DNA of 64,000 nt from Ruania zhangjianzhongii. GTDB lineage: Bacteria > Actinomycetota > Actinomycetes > Actinomycetales > Beutenbergiaceae. Each line of letters begins with the position of its first letter. Positions within the stretch are counted from its first letter, which is position 1. The notes under the pieces were generated by a model. That model saw only the letters and a program-made list of their open reading frames with translations, searched no databases and was not told the origin of the DNA. The translations under genes and the position numbers were made by a program. Of this stretch, positions 52,685 through 61,426 are shown piece by piece. The stretch lies in NCBI RefSeq assembly GCF_008000995.1, contig NZ_CP042828.1, positions 3,834,882 through 3,898,881 of the forward strand, read 5' to 3'.

Positions 52685-53080
52685 GTGGAACGCACAGCAG
52701 TCAACCCGGTGACCTGGTCGCTGGAGCTGGGGTTCAACCAGGGTGAGGCCGTCTCTGGGGCGACCCGGACCCTGTACATCTCGGGCCAGACCGCGATGAG
52801 CGGGGACGGCACACCGGAGCACGCTGGGGACATCGCCGCGCAGCTCCGGCTCGCCGTGGACAACCTCGAAGCAGTGCTCAGCGAGGCCGGCATGTCATTG
52901 GCGAACCTCGTTCGTCTGAACGTGTACACCACGGACGTGGACGCCCTGTTCCCGCACTACGGTGTGCTCGCCGGAAGGCTCGGGGCGGCGGCCGTCGCGC
53001 CGACCACCACGATGCTCGGGGTGACGCGACTCGCGGTACCGGGCCAGCTGGTCGAACTCGACGGCACAGCTATCGCCTAG
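52685..53080 (+). CDS. ridA: RidA/YjgF-family enamine/imine deaminase-like protein
   Basis: A 131-residue RidA-like protein with YISGQTAMSGDG, LDNLEAVLSEAGMS-like NLEAVLSEAG, and VTRLAVPGQLVEL near the C-terminus. The family hydrolyses reactive enamine/imine intermediates. The usual catalytic arginine is probably in the last part of the protein; its identity is not certain. GTG 52685 follows GGGAG by five bases, a better start than those upstream. It is divergent from WYL. Confidence 0.8.
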   Translation: MERTAVNPVTWSLELGFNQGEAVSGATRTLYISGQTAMSGDGTPEHAGDIAAQLRLAVDNLEAVLSEAGMSLANLVRLNVYTTDVDALFPHYGVLAGRLGAAAVAPTTTMLGVTRLAVPGQLVELDGTAIA

Positions 53081-53110
53081 AGCCACTGCCACCCCGGGGC
53101 AGAAATGACG

Positions 53111-53149
53111 AACGGCGCAATCTCGACTTTCGCCTGAGATTGCGCCGTT
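53111..53149. terminator. 14-bp hairpin between ridA and tRNA-fMet
   Basis: Arms 53111-53124 and 53136-53149 are exact reverse complements. It lies between the RidA stop and the tRNA 3' end, which converge, so it can serve both. Confidence 0.7.
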
Positions 53150-53155
53150 CCTTAG

Positions 53156-53229
53156 TGGCGGGGGGAGGATTTGAACCTCCGACCTCCGGGTTATGAGCCC
53201 GGCGAGCTACCGAACTGCTCCACCCCGCG
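53156..53229 (-). tRNA. Initiator tRNA-fMet (CAT anticodon)
   Basis: The minus strand folds as a tRNA: D-arm, anticodon loop with CAT, a T-arm with TTCAAAT, and acceptor stem. Position 1 is C and position 72 is C, so they do not pair, and the anticodon stem ends in three G-C pairs; both mark the initiator. The encoded 3' end lacks CCA. Seventy-four bases. Confidence 0.92.
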
Positions 53230-53332
53230 TCGGTATCCCCTACTCTACGGCAGCGCCGGGAGCAGGGGCAAATCCTTGGCCGGTGGCCCCGGTCACATCT
53301 GCGCCGGGGCCACCGCCGTCACCGCGGCGAGG

Positions 53333-56300
53333 TCATCCCTCGCCGTCGGTCGGTTCCTCGCTCGCGCCACCTTCACCAGAACCGCCGTCACCCGTGCCGG
53401 CCACCGGCTCACCGGTGATCTCGGCTTCGGCCTCCAGCGCCTCGGCCAGTGCGGTGTTCAGCCGCTCCTGCGCCTCGCCGTACGCCGCCCAGTCACCAGC
53501 AGCCATGGCCTCGGAGGACTCCTGCATGGCTGTGGACGCCTCGTCGAGCGCCTGGGTCAGCCGCTGCTGGGCATCGGCGTTGCCGCTACTGCCGTCGCCA
53601 GTGTCCTGGCCTCCGTCCCCGGAGCCGTCGTCGGAGCCGTCGCCGGTACCAGCATCGTCGCCCGGGTCCACTCCGGCATCGCCGGCGTTCGCCCCGGAAT
53701 CACCCTGGAACACCTGGTCGAGTGCCTCGTCCAGAGTCTGGGCGAACCCGATCTCGTCACCGAAGGCCACCAGTACCCGACGCAGCAGCGGGAACTGCGT
53801 ACTGCCCGAGGACTGCACGTACACCGGTTGCACGTAGAGCATGCCCTGACCGACAGGCAGCGTGAGCAGGTTGCCCTGGATCACTTCCGACCCGCCTCGG
53901 GAGAGAATATTCAGCTCGTTCGCGGCATCGGTATCGGAGTCGAAATTGTTCTGCACCTGCCCGGGCCCGGGCACAGTGAGGTCTCGCGGTAACTCCAGCA
54001 TGGTGATCGTGCCGTAGTCCTCAGCCACCTGCCCGGCCTCGTTCCCGGGTTCGGCGTTCACCGCCATGAACCCGGTGAGCACATTGCGTTGGTCGTCGTC
54101 CAAGATGAACGAGGACGTCAGCGAGAAGTTCGCGTTCTGCTCATCGCCCGGCATCGCCAGAGTCAAGTAGTACGGCGGCTGGCGTACCTCGCTGCCCTCG
54201 GTCGGATCGTTCGGCACCCGCCAGAAATCACTGCCGGTGTAGAACGTCGCGGCATCGGTGACGTGATACTGGCTGAGCAGCTCGCGCTGCACCTTGAACA
54301 GGTCCTCCGGATAGCGCAGGTGGCTCATCAGGTCACCGCTGATCTCCGACAACGGCTGGATCGTGCCCGGATAGACATCCATCCACGTCTGCAGCACCGG
54401 ATCCTCGGGGATGAACTCCTCCCCTTCGTTGTTGCCCTGACCCCAGGCGTACAGCGTGACCGAGCCGTCGTGGGCGTTCACCACGGCCTTCACCGAGTTA
54501 CGGATGTAGTTGATGTACTCCGGCAGCTCGGTGATCTGCTGCTGCTCACCAGTGGACAACGAGTCGGTGATCGCCGACTCCAACTCTTGCCGGGCCGAGT
54601 AGGGGTACTCGTTCGAGGTGGTGTAGGCGTCGACGATCCAGACGACCTCATTGGTGCCGTCACCGTCAGTGTCCACGACGGCCGGGTAGGTCGTACCGTC
54701 AGTGGTCAAGAACGGTGCCACCCGGTTCACTCGGTCAATCGGGTCCCGGTTGTACAGAATCTGCGACTCTTCGGTGACCCGGTCGGAGAAGATGATCTGC
54801 TCGCTACCGAAGCGTGCCGCGTACAGCAACTGGTTCCACCAGTTGCCCACGGACGGACCGCCGTCGCCGGTGTAGGTGTTGTTCACCACCCCGTTCGGAG
54901 CGCTGTCATCCGGGTAGTCCAGCTCCCACGGATCCGTACCCTCGGGCGCGCCCACGATGGAGTACTCCGGCGAGTTCGGGCTGAAGTAGATCCGCGGCTC
55001 GTACTCGCCGAACTCGCCGACACTGGGGATACCGCGCTGGATGAACTGCGGACGCCCATCCGAGGTGACGGTGTTGCCGCGGGCGGCGACCACGCCGAAC
55101 CCGTGGGTGAAGACGGTGTGGTCGTTGACCCAGCTGCGCTGCCCGGAGCCCTCCAGGTCCAGCTCGCGGACGGCGATCACCGTGTCCGTGCTCTCCCCGT
55201 CGATGTCATAGCGGTCCACCGCGAGCGTCTCGGGGAAGGTGTAGTACTGCTTGTTCTGCTGCAGCTGGCGGAACGTCGGGGAGACGATGTTCGGGTCGAG
55301 CAGGCGGATGCTCGCCGTGGACGCGGCATCCTCACGCAGCGCCCCGGCCTCGGCCACGGTCTCCGCCTCGTACGGCTCCACCTCCACCCGATTCAGCCCG
55401 TAGGCGTCATAGGTGGAGTCAATGTTGCGTTGGATGAACTCCGCCTCGAGCGCCTGGGCGTTCGGGTTCACCCGCACCTGCTGGATGATCGCCGGGTATG
55501 CCCATCCGACCAGGAGCCCGGCAACGACCATCAGCGCCACGCCCACGGCGGGCAGGCGCCAGTTCCCGCGCACTCCGGTCCACACGAACAGCAGCGCCAC
55601 GAACACGCCGATGACGGCGAGGATCGCCTTGGCCGGCAGCACAGCGTTGATGTCGGTATAGGAAGCGCCGTCGAACCGGTCGCCCACCTCGGAGAGCAAC
55701 GAATACCGGTCCAGCCAGTAGTTCGCAGCGATCAGCACGGTGATCACCGCTGCCAAGATCGCCGTGTGGATCCGCGCCGCCCGGGAGATCTTCTCCCCCT
55801 GCCCCATCGGCTGCAACGCCCCGTACAGGTAGTGCGTGAACACCGAGACCACAGCGCTGAGAATCGCGGTGACCATCAGGAAGGACACGATGAACCGCAA
55901 GAACGGCAGCGTGAACATGAAGAAGGACAGGTCGATCCCGAACTGCGGGTCGGTCTGCCCCCACTCACGCCCGTTCAGGGCCAGCAGCGCGCTCTGCCAC
56001 TGTGCGGTGGCCGTGGAGCCGGCGAAGAAGGCGGCCACGATCGGCGCACCGATGAACACCGCACGGCGCAGCGGCTCGAACGCCTCCCGGTAGCGGTCCA
56101 GATCCTGCTGCTGCGGGGTTGTCGGCACGTACATCGGCCGGTTCCGGTAGGCGATCCGCAGGTTCACCCAGATCGAGGCGCCCATCACCACAGCACCGGC
56201 AACGAACAGCGCCGCCCGGGTGAGCCACTCGGTACGGATCACGTGGGTGTAGCCGAGCTGGGCGTACCAGAGCCACTCCGTCCAGAACCGGGAGAGGATG

Positions 56301-56407
56301 AGGAAGAGGACAACCACACCGACGATCACCAGGATCGTAGGCAGCAGCGGACCCCGCCGTCGGCGCCCAGTGGAGCCTGATGCGGGGCGGCTGGCAGCAA
56401 ATGACAC
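53333..56407 (-). CDS. UPF0182-family large membrane protein
   Basis: A 1024-residue protein with about seven membrane helices in the first 310 residues, a long extracellular region (about 320-920) with ISFSPNSPEY-like and SVGNWWNQLLYAARFG segments, and an acidic Gly/Asp C-terminal tail with a helical end. It is the conserved actinobacterial UPF0182 protein of unknown function. GTG 56407 follows GAGG. It is divergent from PPA1309. Confidence 0.9.
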   Translation of the reverse strand: MSFAASRPASGSTGRRRRGPLLPTILVIVGVVVLFLILSRFWTEWLWYAQLGYTHVIRTEWLTRAALFVAGAVVMGASIWVNLRIAYRNRPMYVPTTPQQQDLDRYREAFEPLRRAVFIGAPIVAAFFAGSTATAQWQSALLALNGREWGQTDPQFGIDLSFFMFTLPFLRFIVSFLMVTAILSAVVSVFTHYLYGALQPMGQGEKISRAARIHTAILAAVITVLIAANYWLDRYSLLSEVGDRFDGASYTDINAVLPAKAILAVIGVFVALLFVWTGVRGNWRLPAVGVALMVVAGLLVGWAYPAIIQQVRVNPNAQALEAEFIQRNIDSTYDAYGLNRVEVEPYEAETVAEAGALREDAASTASIRLLDPNIVSPTFRQLQQNKQYYTFPETLAVDRYDIDGESTDTVIAVRELDLEGSGQRSWVNDHTVFTHGFGVVAARGNTVTSDGRPQFIQRGIPSVGEFGEYEPRIYFSPNSPEYSIVGAPEGTDPWELDYPDDSAPNGVVNNTYTGDGGPSVGNWWNQLLYAARFGSEQIIFSDRVTEESQILYNRDPIDRVNRVAPFLTTDGTTYPAVVDTDGDGTNEVVWIVDAYTTSNEYPYSARQELESAITDSLSTGEQQQITELPEYINYIRNSVKAVVNAHDGSVTLYAWGQGNNEGEEFIPEDPVLQTWMDVYPGTIQPLSEISGDLMSHLRYPEDLFKVQRELLSQYHVTDAATFYTGSDFWRVPNDPTEGSEVRQPPYYLTLAMPGDEQNANFSLTSSFILDDDQRNVLTGFMAVNAEPGNEAGQVAEDYGTITMLELPRDLTVPGPGQVQNNFDSDTDAANELNILSRGGSEVIQGNLLTLPVGQGMLYVQPVYVQSSGSTQFPLLRRVLVAFGDEIGFAQTLDEALDQVFQGDSGANAGDAGVDPGDDAGTGDGSDDGSGDGGQDTGDGSSGNADAQQRLTQALDEASTAMQESSEAMAAGDWAAYGEAQERLNTALAEALEAEAEITGEPVAGTGDGGSGEGGASEEPTDGEG

Positions 56408-56531
56408 GAAAGCACCTCGGGAGGATCGTCGGGGCGTGGCAGGCCCGGCACTCGCTGGGGCTCTACTGCCACAACGCACGGGCCTCCAGTAAAGTTTCGC
56501 ACACCCTGGAAGTGCTGCGACCATAGGCGGT

Positions 56532-57068
56532 ATGGACTCCGAGTACTCTGCGCGCACCACGGCACTGGCCGAGGCAGTCCGTGAGGTCGAACGGCACGTG
56601 GCCAGCCAGGGCTGGGACTCCTCGGTCGCGGTGTACTCGTTAGTCCGGTCGGCCGCTCTGGTCGCCACCAGTGCGGAGCTGGCCGAAGAACTTCCCGACG
56701 GCGCAGCCTCCGATCCCGAGCATCTCACCGCGGTCATCCAGGACGGTCTGCCCGAGGCGGACACGCTGGAGGACCTGCTCGCCCAGCTCGCCTGGCCGGA
56801 GACGGTGGACGGGACCGCCGTCGTGGTCGAACGCGTGGTGGTCCCGCCCGAGGCGGAGGCGGCGATGCCCGACAGCTCCGAGGGCGGCCTCGAGTATCTG
56901 ATGAACCACCCGGAGCGACAGGACGTGCGGATCGCCGCCGGGGTGTTGCGCACCGGGGAGTCCTGGTGCGCGCTGCGCTCCCGCGCTCACGACGACGACG
57001 CAGCGGTCGGTGGTGGCCCGACAGCGGTGCCCGGCCTGGTCGAGGCGCTGGCCGCGACCCTGCGCTAG
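56532..57068 (+). CDS. PPA1309-family protein
   Basis: A 178-residue acidic protein with GWDSSVAVYSLVRSAALV and ESWCALRSRAHDD, typical of the PPA1309 family found beside UPF0182 genes in actinobacteria. Function unknown. Its stop codon overlaps the convergent esterase stop. Confidence 0.85.
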   Translation: MDSEYSARTTALAEAVREVERHVASQGWDSSVAVYSLVRSAALVATSAELAEELPDGAASDPEHLTAVIQDGLPEADTLEDLLAQLAWPETVDGTAVVVERVVVPPEAEAAMPDSSEGGLEYLMNHPERQDVRIAAGVLRTGESWCALRSRAHDDDAAVGGGPTAVPGLVEALAATLR

Positions 57069-57826
57069 GCGGCGCGACCCACGTCGTCGATCAGCTCGAG
57101 CACCAGGTCCGCGAACCGCGCTTGACCCTGCGGCGCTGCGTCGTCGAGATAGCCGGAGTGCCGGTAGCCGGCCATCACCTCCAATCGGACCTGCGCATCC
57201 AGCCCGTGCGCGCCGAGCGTGGCCAGCAGCACCTGGGTCTGCTCCCGGCGGCCCGGGACGTCATCGGCGGCGAGCACGATCAGCGTGGGGGCAAGTTGGC
57301 TCTGTGTACCGACGTGGAACAGCGGTGCTGCCTCGTCGACCAGGACGCGACGTGGATCGATCCCGCGTTCGCGCAGGACGTTGAAGTGGGTGGTGCTCTG
57401 TCCGGCGTCGAAGACCCAGCCGGCGACGTCCGTGACAGCCGCGCCGGCGCCGGCCAGCCAGTGTGCGTCGAAGCAGAGCATCATCGCCAGATATGCCCCT
57501 GCCGAGCTGCCGCCGACGAGTAGTGGGCGCTCGGGAAGCTCTCGAACCGCCCATGCGACGCAGGCCGCGGCATCGGTGATGAACTCCGGGTAGCGGGCAT
57601 CGGGGTAGAGGCGATAGCTGGGCGAGGCGACGGTGACCCCGGTGCGGGCCAGCCGGTCGAGCACACCGGCAGCGTCCCGCCGATCGCCTCCCTCCAGTCC
57701 ACCGCCGTGGAAGTAGACCAGCACCGGTGCGCCCCGTTCGGCTCCGGCGGTGCGGATGTCGACACGCTGGCCAGGCAGGCGCCCGTATGCCGTGGTGCGC
57801 AGGTCCACAGCCGGATCAGCCGGCAC
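57065..57826 (-). CDS. Alpha/beta hydrolase (HSL/BD-FAE type esterase)
   Basis: A 253-residue alpha/beta hydrolase with oxyanion-hole motif YFHGGG, nucleophile GGSSAG, acid in LAADD and base in YRHSGY. A carboxylesterase or acetyl-hydrolase role is plausible. The GTG at 57826 overlaps the 11 bases at the end of the PDZ/protease gene, so the two may be cotranscribed. Confidence 0.82.
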   Translation of the reverse strand: MPADPAVDLRTTAYGRLPGQRVDIRTAGAERGAPVLVYFHGGGLEGGDRRDAAGVLDRLARTGVTVASPSYRLYPDARYPEFITDAAACVAWAVRELPERPLLVGGSSAGAYLAMMLCFDAHWLAGAGAAVTDVAGWVFDAGQSTTHFNVLRERGIDPRRVLVDEAAPLFHVGTQSQLAPTLIVLAADDVPGRREQTQVLLATLGAHGLDAQVRLEVMAGYRHSGYLDDAAPQGQARFADLVLELIDDVGRAA

Positions 57827-58946
57827 AGCTGGGCAGATCAGCGGCGCTGCCGTCGGCGATCGCCTGCACGGCCTGCTCCGCCTCTGCCAGGGTGGCGACG
57901 CGGATCACCTGCAGCCCCTCGGGCACATGTCCGACCACCTGGTCGCAGTTGCTCACCGGCGCCAGGAAGTACTCGGCACCGTCCCGCAGCGCGGCGAGCA
58001 TCTTCAATCGGATGCCGCCGATCGGCCCGACCTGTCCGTCCGGGGTGATCGTGCCGGTACCCGCCACCACGTGTGGGCCGGCGATCGGGCCGGGGGTGAG
58101 CAGATCGATGATGCCGAGCGCGAACATGGTGCCGGCGCTCGGTCCACCGACGTTGTCGATCTCGATCTGCACGTCGATCGGATAGTCGAACTCGGCATTC
58201 AGGTACACGCCGAGGACGGCACCGCCCTGCCCGTCGTCGCCGGTGGTGATCTCCAGGTCGGCGGGCGCGCCGTCCCGGTCCACGGTCAGGGTGACAGTGC
58301 TGCCGGCGGCAGTGGCGGCGAGCGCGTCGGACAGATCCTGGTACGTGTCGATCGGTTGCTCACCGTCGGCGGTGCGCAGGTCGGTGATCACGTCACCGCG
58401 CTGCACTGCGCCGACGGCCCCACTGCCGGAGACGGGTTCGACGATGGTCAGCACAGCGGGGACGTCATGGCCGAGCGCGGTCAGTGCGGACACGGTCGCG
58501 TTCTGCTGCGAGGAGGCCATCTGCCGCGCAGCGGCCTGGCTGCGCTCCTCTTCGGTGACATCCGGCGCGAACACCGCCTCGGCCGGTTGCACCACCATGT
58601 CCTCGGCGAGCCAGCCGCGCAGCACGCTCCCGGCGGTGACCGGGAAACCGGGGCCGCCGGCGGAGGTGACAGTGGTCAGCCGCAGCTCGCCTTCCTCATT
58701 CGGGTAGGTCTCGGTGCCGTCGACGCTGATCAACGGATGCTCCGCCACCTCACCGAGGGTGTTGAACGTCGGTCCGGAGGCTTCGACGGCGTAGGGCACC
58801 GGCACCAACAGCATCGCCACGAGCAGGCCGAAGGCGGCGAGGCCGGACCCGACCATGGTGATCGCCCGAGTGCCGATCCGATACCGCTGGCGGATCTGCT
58901 GCCACCGGCTCGGGCCGGGCGGCGGCACGCTGGTCTCGGGAATCAT
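57816..58946 (-). CDS. Membrane-anchored PDZ / Lon-type serine protease (YlbL-like)
   Basis: A 376-residue protein. One N-terminal membrane helix (about 28-50) is followed by a PDZ domain (about 165-240) and a Lon (S16) proteolytic domain with the Ser270-Lys315 dyad, GGPSAGTMFALG and IGGIRLKMLAAL. It resembles B. subtilis YlbL. The substrate is unknown; it may process membrane proteins such as the UPF0182 protein. The start at ATG 58946 has GGAGAG just upstream. Confidence 0.9.
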   Translation of the reverse strand: MIPETSVPPPGPSRWQQIRQRYRIGTRAITMVGSGLAAFGLLVAMLLVPVPYAVEASGPTFNTLGEVAEHPLISVDGTETYPNEEGELRLTTVTSAGGPGFPVTAGSVLRGWLAEDMVVQPAEAVFAPDVTEEERSQAAARQMASSQQNATVSALTALGHDVPAVLTIVEPVSGSGAVGAVQRGDVITDLRTADGEQPIDTYQDLSDALAATAAGSTVTLTVDRDGAPADLEITTGDDGQGGAVLGVYLNAEFDYPIDVQIEIDNVGGPSAGTMFALGIIDLLTPGPIAGPHVVAGTGTITPDGQVGPIGGIRLKMLAALRDGAEYFLAPVSNCDQVVGHVPEGLQVIRVATLAEAEQAVQAIADGSAADLPSCAG

Positions 58947-59061
58947 CTCTCCATCATCGCGCGCCCGCGGGGATGGTGAGGCACAGCGGGCGTTGGTGCG
59001 CCGAGAGCGAAAGCACGACCCGGCGTCTGGTCCGGCCGTGCGCTGGTGGTTACCGTGAGGC

Positions 59062-60666
59062 ATGACCGAGGATGACTCCCGCGAGCAGATGCGTCGGATG
59101 CTTGAGCAGATGCTCGGACCGGACGGCGCCGAGGAGGCGCTGCGCGCCCTGGAGGCCAGCGGGATGGACCCGGCCGCCTGGTCCTCGGCGGGGATGCCGG
59201 TGAACCCTGAGCAGATGCAGGCAGCGATGGCGCAGATGCGTCAGGTGCTCGCCGCAGGGGACGACGACGAGTCCCGCTGGCGGATGGCCCATGACGTCGC
59301 CCGGCAGGTGGCACACAGCGGTGGCGACCCGTCGGTCACCTCCGCGGAGGCTGCCCGGGCCCGTTCCATCCTGTCCGTGGCAGACCTGTGGCTGGATGCG
59401 GCCACCGAGCTGCCACCCTCTGGCGGGTCGCACTTGGCCGTCTCCCGAGCGCAGTGGGTGGAGCGCACACTGCCCACCTGGCGGGCGGTGGCCGACCCGG
59501 TCGGCTCCTCAGTGGCCGATGCCCTGGCTCAGATGGTCGACCCGGAACAGCTCGCCGAGCAGGGGCTCGCCGTGCCGGAGATGCCGATGCTTGCCGGTGC
59601 CGATATCGGTTCGATGATGCGCACGATGGGTTCGCTGAGCTTCGCGATGCAGGTGGGTCAGGCTGCCGGCACCCTCTCCCGTGAAGTGTTCGGCGGCACC
59701 GACGTCGGTCTGCCGCTGCTTGCCGAGCCCGCACTGCTGCTGGTACCGGCGAACGTGGCCGAGTTCGCCGAAGGCCTGGACGCGCCGGCCGACGAGGTCT
59801 GGCATTTCCTCGCGGTCCGCGAGGCAGCGCACGCCCGGTTGTTCACGCATGTGCCCTGGCTGCGCGCCAGTTTGCTCGGTGCCGTGGAGGAGTACGCCCG
59901 CGGCATCGAGATCGACCTGGAGCAGATGGAGGAGTCGATGCGCGGCATCGACCCCACGAACATGGACCAGCTGCGCTCGGCGTTGGCCGGGGGAATCTTC
60001 GCTCCGCACCACACCGAGGCCCAGACCCGGGCACTGAGCCGGCTGGAGACCTCGCTGGCGCTGGTGGAGGGCTGGGTGGAGGAGGTGACGGCCACTGCCG
60101 TCGCCCCACACCTGCCGCACGCGGTCCCGCTGCGGGAGATGCTCCGGCGCCGGCGCGCGGCCGGCGGTCCCGCCGAAGACACCTTCCGCACTCTGGTCGG
60201 GTTGGAGCTGCGGCCCCGGCGGGCCCGCGACGCCGCCACGCTGTGGGCGATCGTCGCCCAGGAGCAGGGACAGCACGCTCGGGACGAGCTCTGGTCGCAC
60301 CCGGACCTGTTCCCCAGTACGGCGGATCTGGACTCCCCGACCGACTTCCTGGAGCGGCGCGCCGCCCGCGATGCCGAGTCCTCCGAGATCGATGCGGCGC
60401 TGGAGGCGATGCTGGACGGGACGCTCGGCACCGAGACTCCCGACGGCGACGGCGGCGGCGGCGAGGAGCCTGGCGCAGATAGCGCCGAGGACATCTCAGT
60501 CGATGGCGACGCCTCCGATCAGGGGGGCGGGACCGATGAGGGGGGCGGGACCGATGAGGGGGGCGGGACCGATGAGGGGGGCGGGACCGATGAGGGGCAC
60601 GGCCCCCCGGGTGGGCCCGCGGCGGGCGAAGACGGCGACACCGAGCCGGGGCACAGCACCGACTGA
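59062..60666 (+). CDS. DUF2342 / zincin-like metalloprotease-type protein
   Basis: A 534-residue protein with the variant zincin motif REAAHARLF, in place of HExxH, and the family segment ALREAAHxRLF. The C-terminal 70 residues are acidic, with four GGGTDE repeats. The family is often labelled zinc-dependent metalloprotease or F420-biosynthesis-associated; activity is unproven. ATG 59062 has no good binding site; a TACCGT box just upstream may allow a leaderless message. Confidence 0.82.
   Translation: MTEDDSREQMRRMLEQMLGPDGAEEALRALEASGMDPAAWSSAGMPVNPEQMQAAMAQMRQVLAAGDDDESRWRMAHDVARQVAHSGGDPSVTSAEAARARSILSVADLWLDAATELPPSGGSHLAVSRAQWVERTLPTWRAVADPVGSSVADALAQMVDPEQLAEQGLAVPEMPMLAGADIGSMMRTMGSLSFAMQVGQAAGTLSREVFGGTDVGLPLLAEPALLLVPANVAEFAEGLDAPADEVWHFLAVREAAHARLFTHVPWLRASLLGAVEEYARGIEIDLEQMEESMRGIDPTNMDQLRSALAGGIFAPHHTEAQTRALSRLETSLALVEGWVEEVTATAVAPHLPHAVPLREMLRRRRAAGGPAEDTFRTLVGLELRPRRARDAATLWAIVAQEQGQHARDELWSHPDLFPSTADLDSPTDFLERRAARDAESSEIDAALEAMLDGTLGTETPDGDGGGGEEPGADSAEDISVDGDASDQGGGTDEGGGTDEGGGTDEGGGTDEGHGPPGGPAAGEDGDTEPGHSTD
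60523..60594 (+). repeat. Four exact 18-base repeats in the DUF2342 gene
   Basis: GGGGGCGGGACCGATGAG occurs four times without change (60523-60594), coding for GGGTDE repeats. Perfect identity suggests recent expansion or slippage. Confidence 0.85.
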
Positions 60667-60701
60667 GCCACCCTCCCGAGCCCTGCGTTCTCCCCGCCAG
60701 C

Positions 60702-60738
60702 GCCGGCCAAGCCCAGTGCCGGCCAAGCCCAGTGCCGG
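60702..60738. repeat. 16-base tandem repeat
   Basis: GCCGGCCAAGCCCAGT occurs twice (60702-60717, 60718-60733), then GCCGG. It lies in the short gap after the DUF2342 gene. No function seen. Confidence 0.6.
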
Positions 60739-60800
60739 AGCGTCGTGACCCACTCCCTCACCCTGGCGGCGACACCATATGGCAACGCAGGGGTGCGCCG

Positions 60801-61328
60801 TCAGCCGTGCCAGACGTGCGTGACCCCGAGGAGGAAGCCTCGCGCCCGCTCGGTGTGCGGATAGGTACCCAGCAGCGCCCAGAACTCGTCCCCGTGCCCC
60901 GGTTCGATCAGATGCGCCAGCTCGTGCAGCAGCACGTAGTCGATCACCCAGGACGGCATCCCCTGCACCCGGTCGGAGATACGCACGGTGCGCCGTGCCG
61001 GGGTGCATGAGCCCCATCGGGTGCCCTGGTTCGAGGTCCACCGGATCGCTTCCGGTACCGCACGCTCGTCCAGATACTGCCGCGCGAGTGCCGCGGCGCG
61101 GCGGGTGAGCTCAGCCCCGTTCGGGCTGCGCCGCCGGTCGGAGTCGGCGAGGCGGGCGAGCATCCGGCGCACCCAGGTGTCCTCCTCCGCCCGGGTGAAA
61201 CCGCTCGGGATGGCGACGATCGTGCGGCCGGCTTCCCGATGGGCGGAGACGGTCTTACGACGGCGACTGCTGCGGCGCACCACCACACGTTGGCCGTCCA
61301 CCTGACGCGCGGAGTCGCGTGTGTTCAC
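60801..61328 (-). CDS. YgjP/DUF45-type metallopeptidase
   Basis: A 175-residue protein with HELAH near the centre, then a third ligand region GHGDEFW, as in the YgjP-like metal-dependent hydrolases (DUF45/M48-related). The substrate is unknown. GTG 61328 gives a normal N-terminus; a GTG at 61364 could add 12 residues, but that region overlaps a DnaA-box-like sequence. It is divergent from the ThiF-like gene. Confidence 0.82.
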   Translation of the reverse strand: MNTRDSARQVDGQRVVVRRSSRRRKTVSAHREAGRTIVAIPSGFTRAEEDTWVRRMLARLADSDRRRSPNGAELTRRAAALARQYLDERAVPEAIRWTSNQGTRWGSCTPARRTVRISDRVQGMPSWVIDYVLLHELAHLIEPGHGDEFWALLGTYPHTERARGFLLGVTHVWHG

Positions 61329-61426
61329 CGGGCAAGCGTGGCACACCCGGCCTGGGTTATCCACAGCCTTGGCGGCAGATCCGCACGGGCGCCGCAGATG
61401 TGCCAGCCTCGCTGGAGGAGGGAGCG

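Noticed and set aside
60496-61041. Minus-strand open frame with PSS/PAPLIG repeats
   Set aside because: It is a shadow of the repeats at the end of the DUF2342 gene and the metallopeptidase gene.
61357-61365. Perfect DnaA box TTATCCACA
   Set aside because: A single box with no others nearby; no dnaA, dnaN or AT-rich unwinding region. Not an origin.
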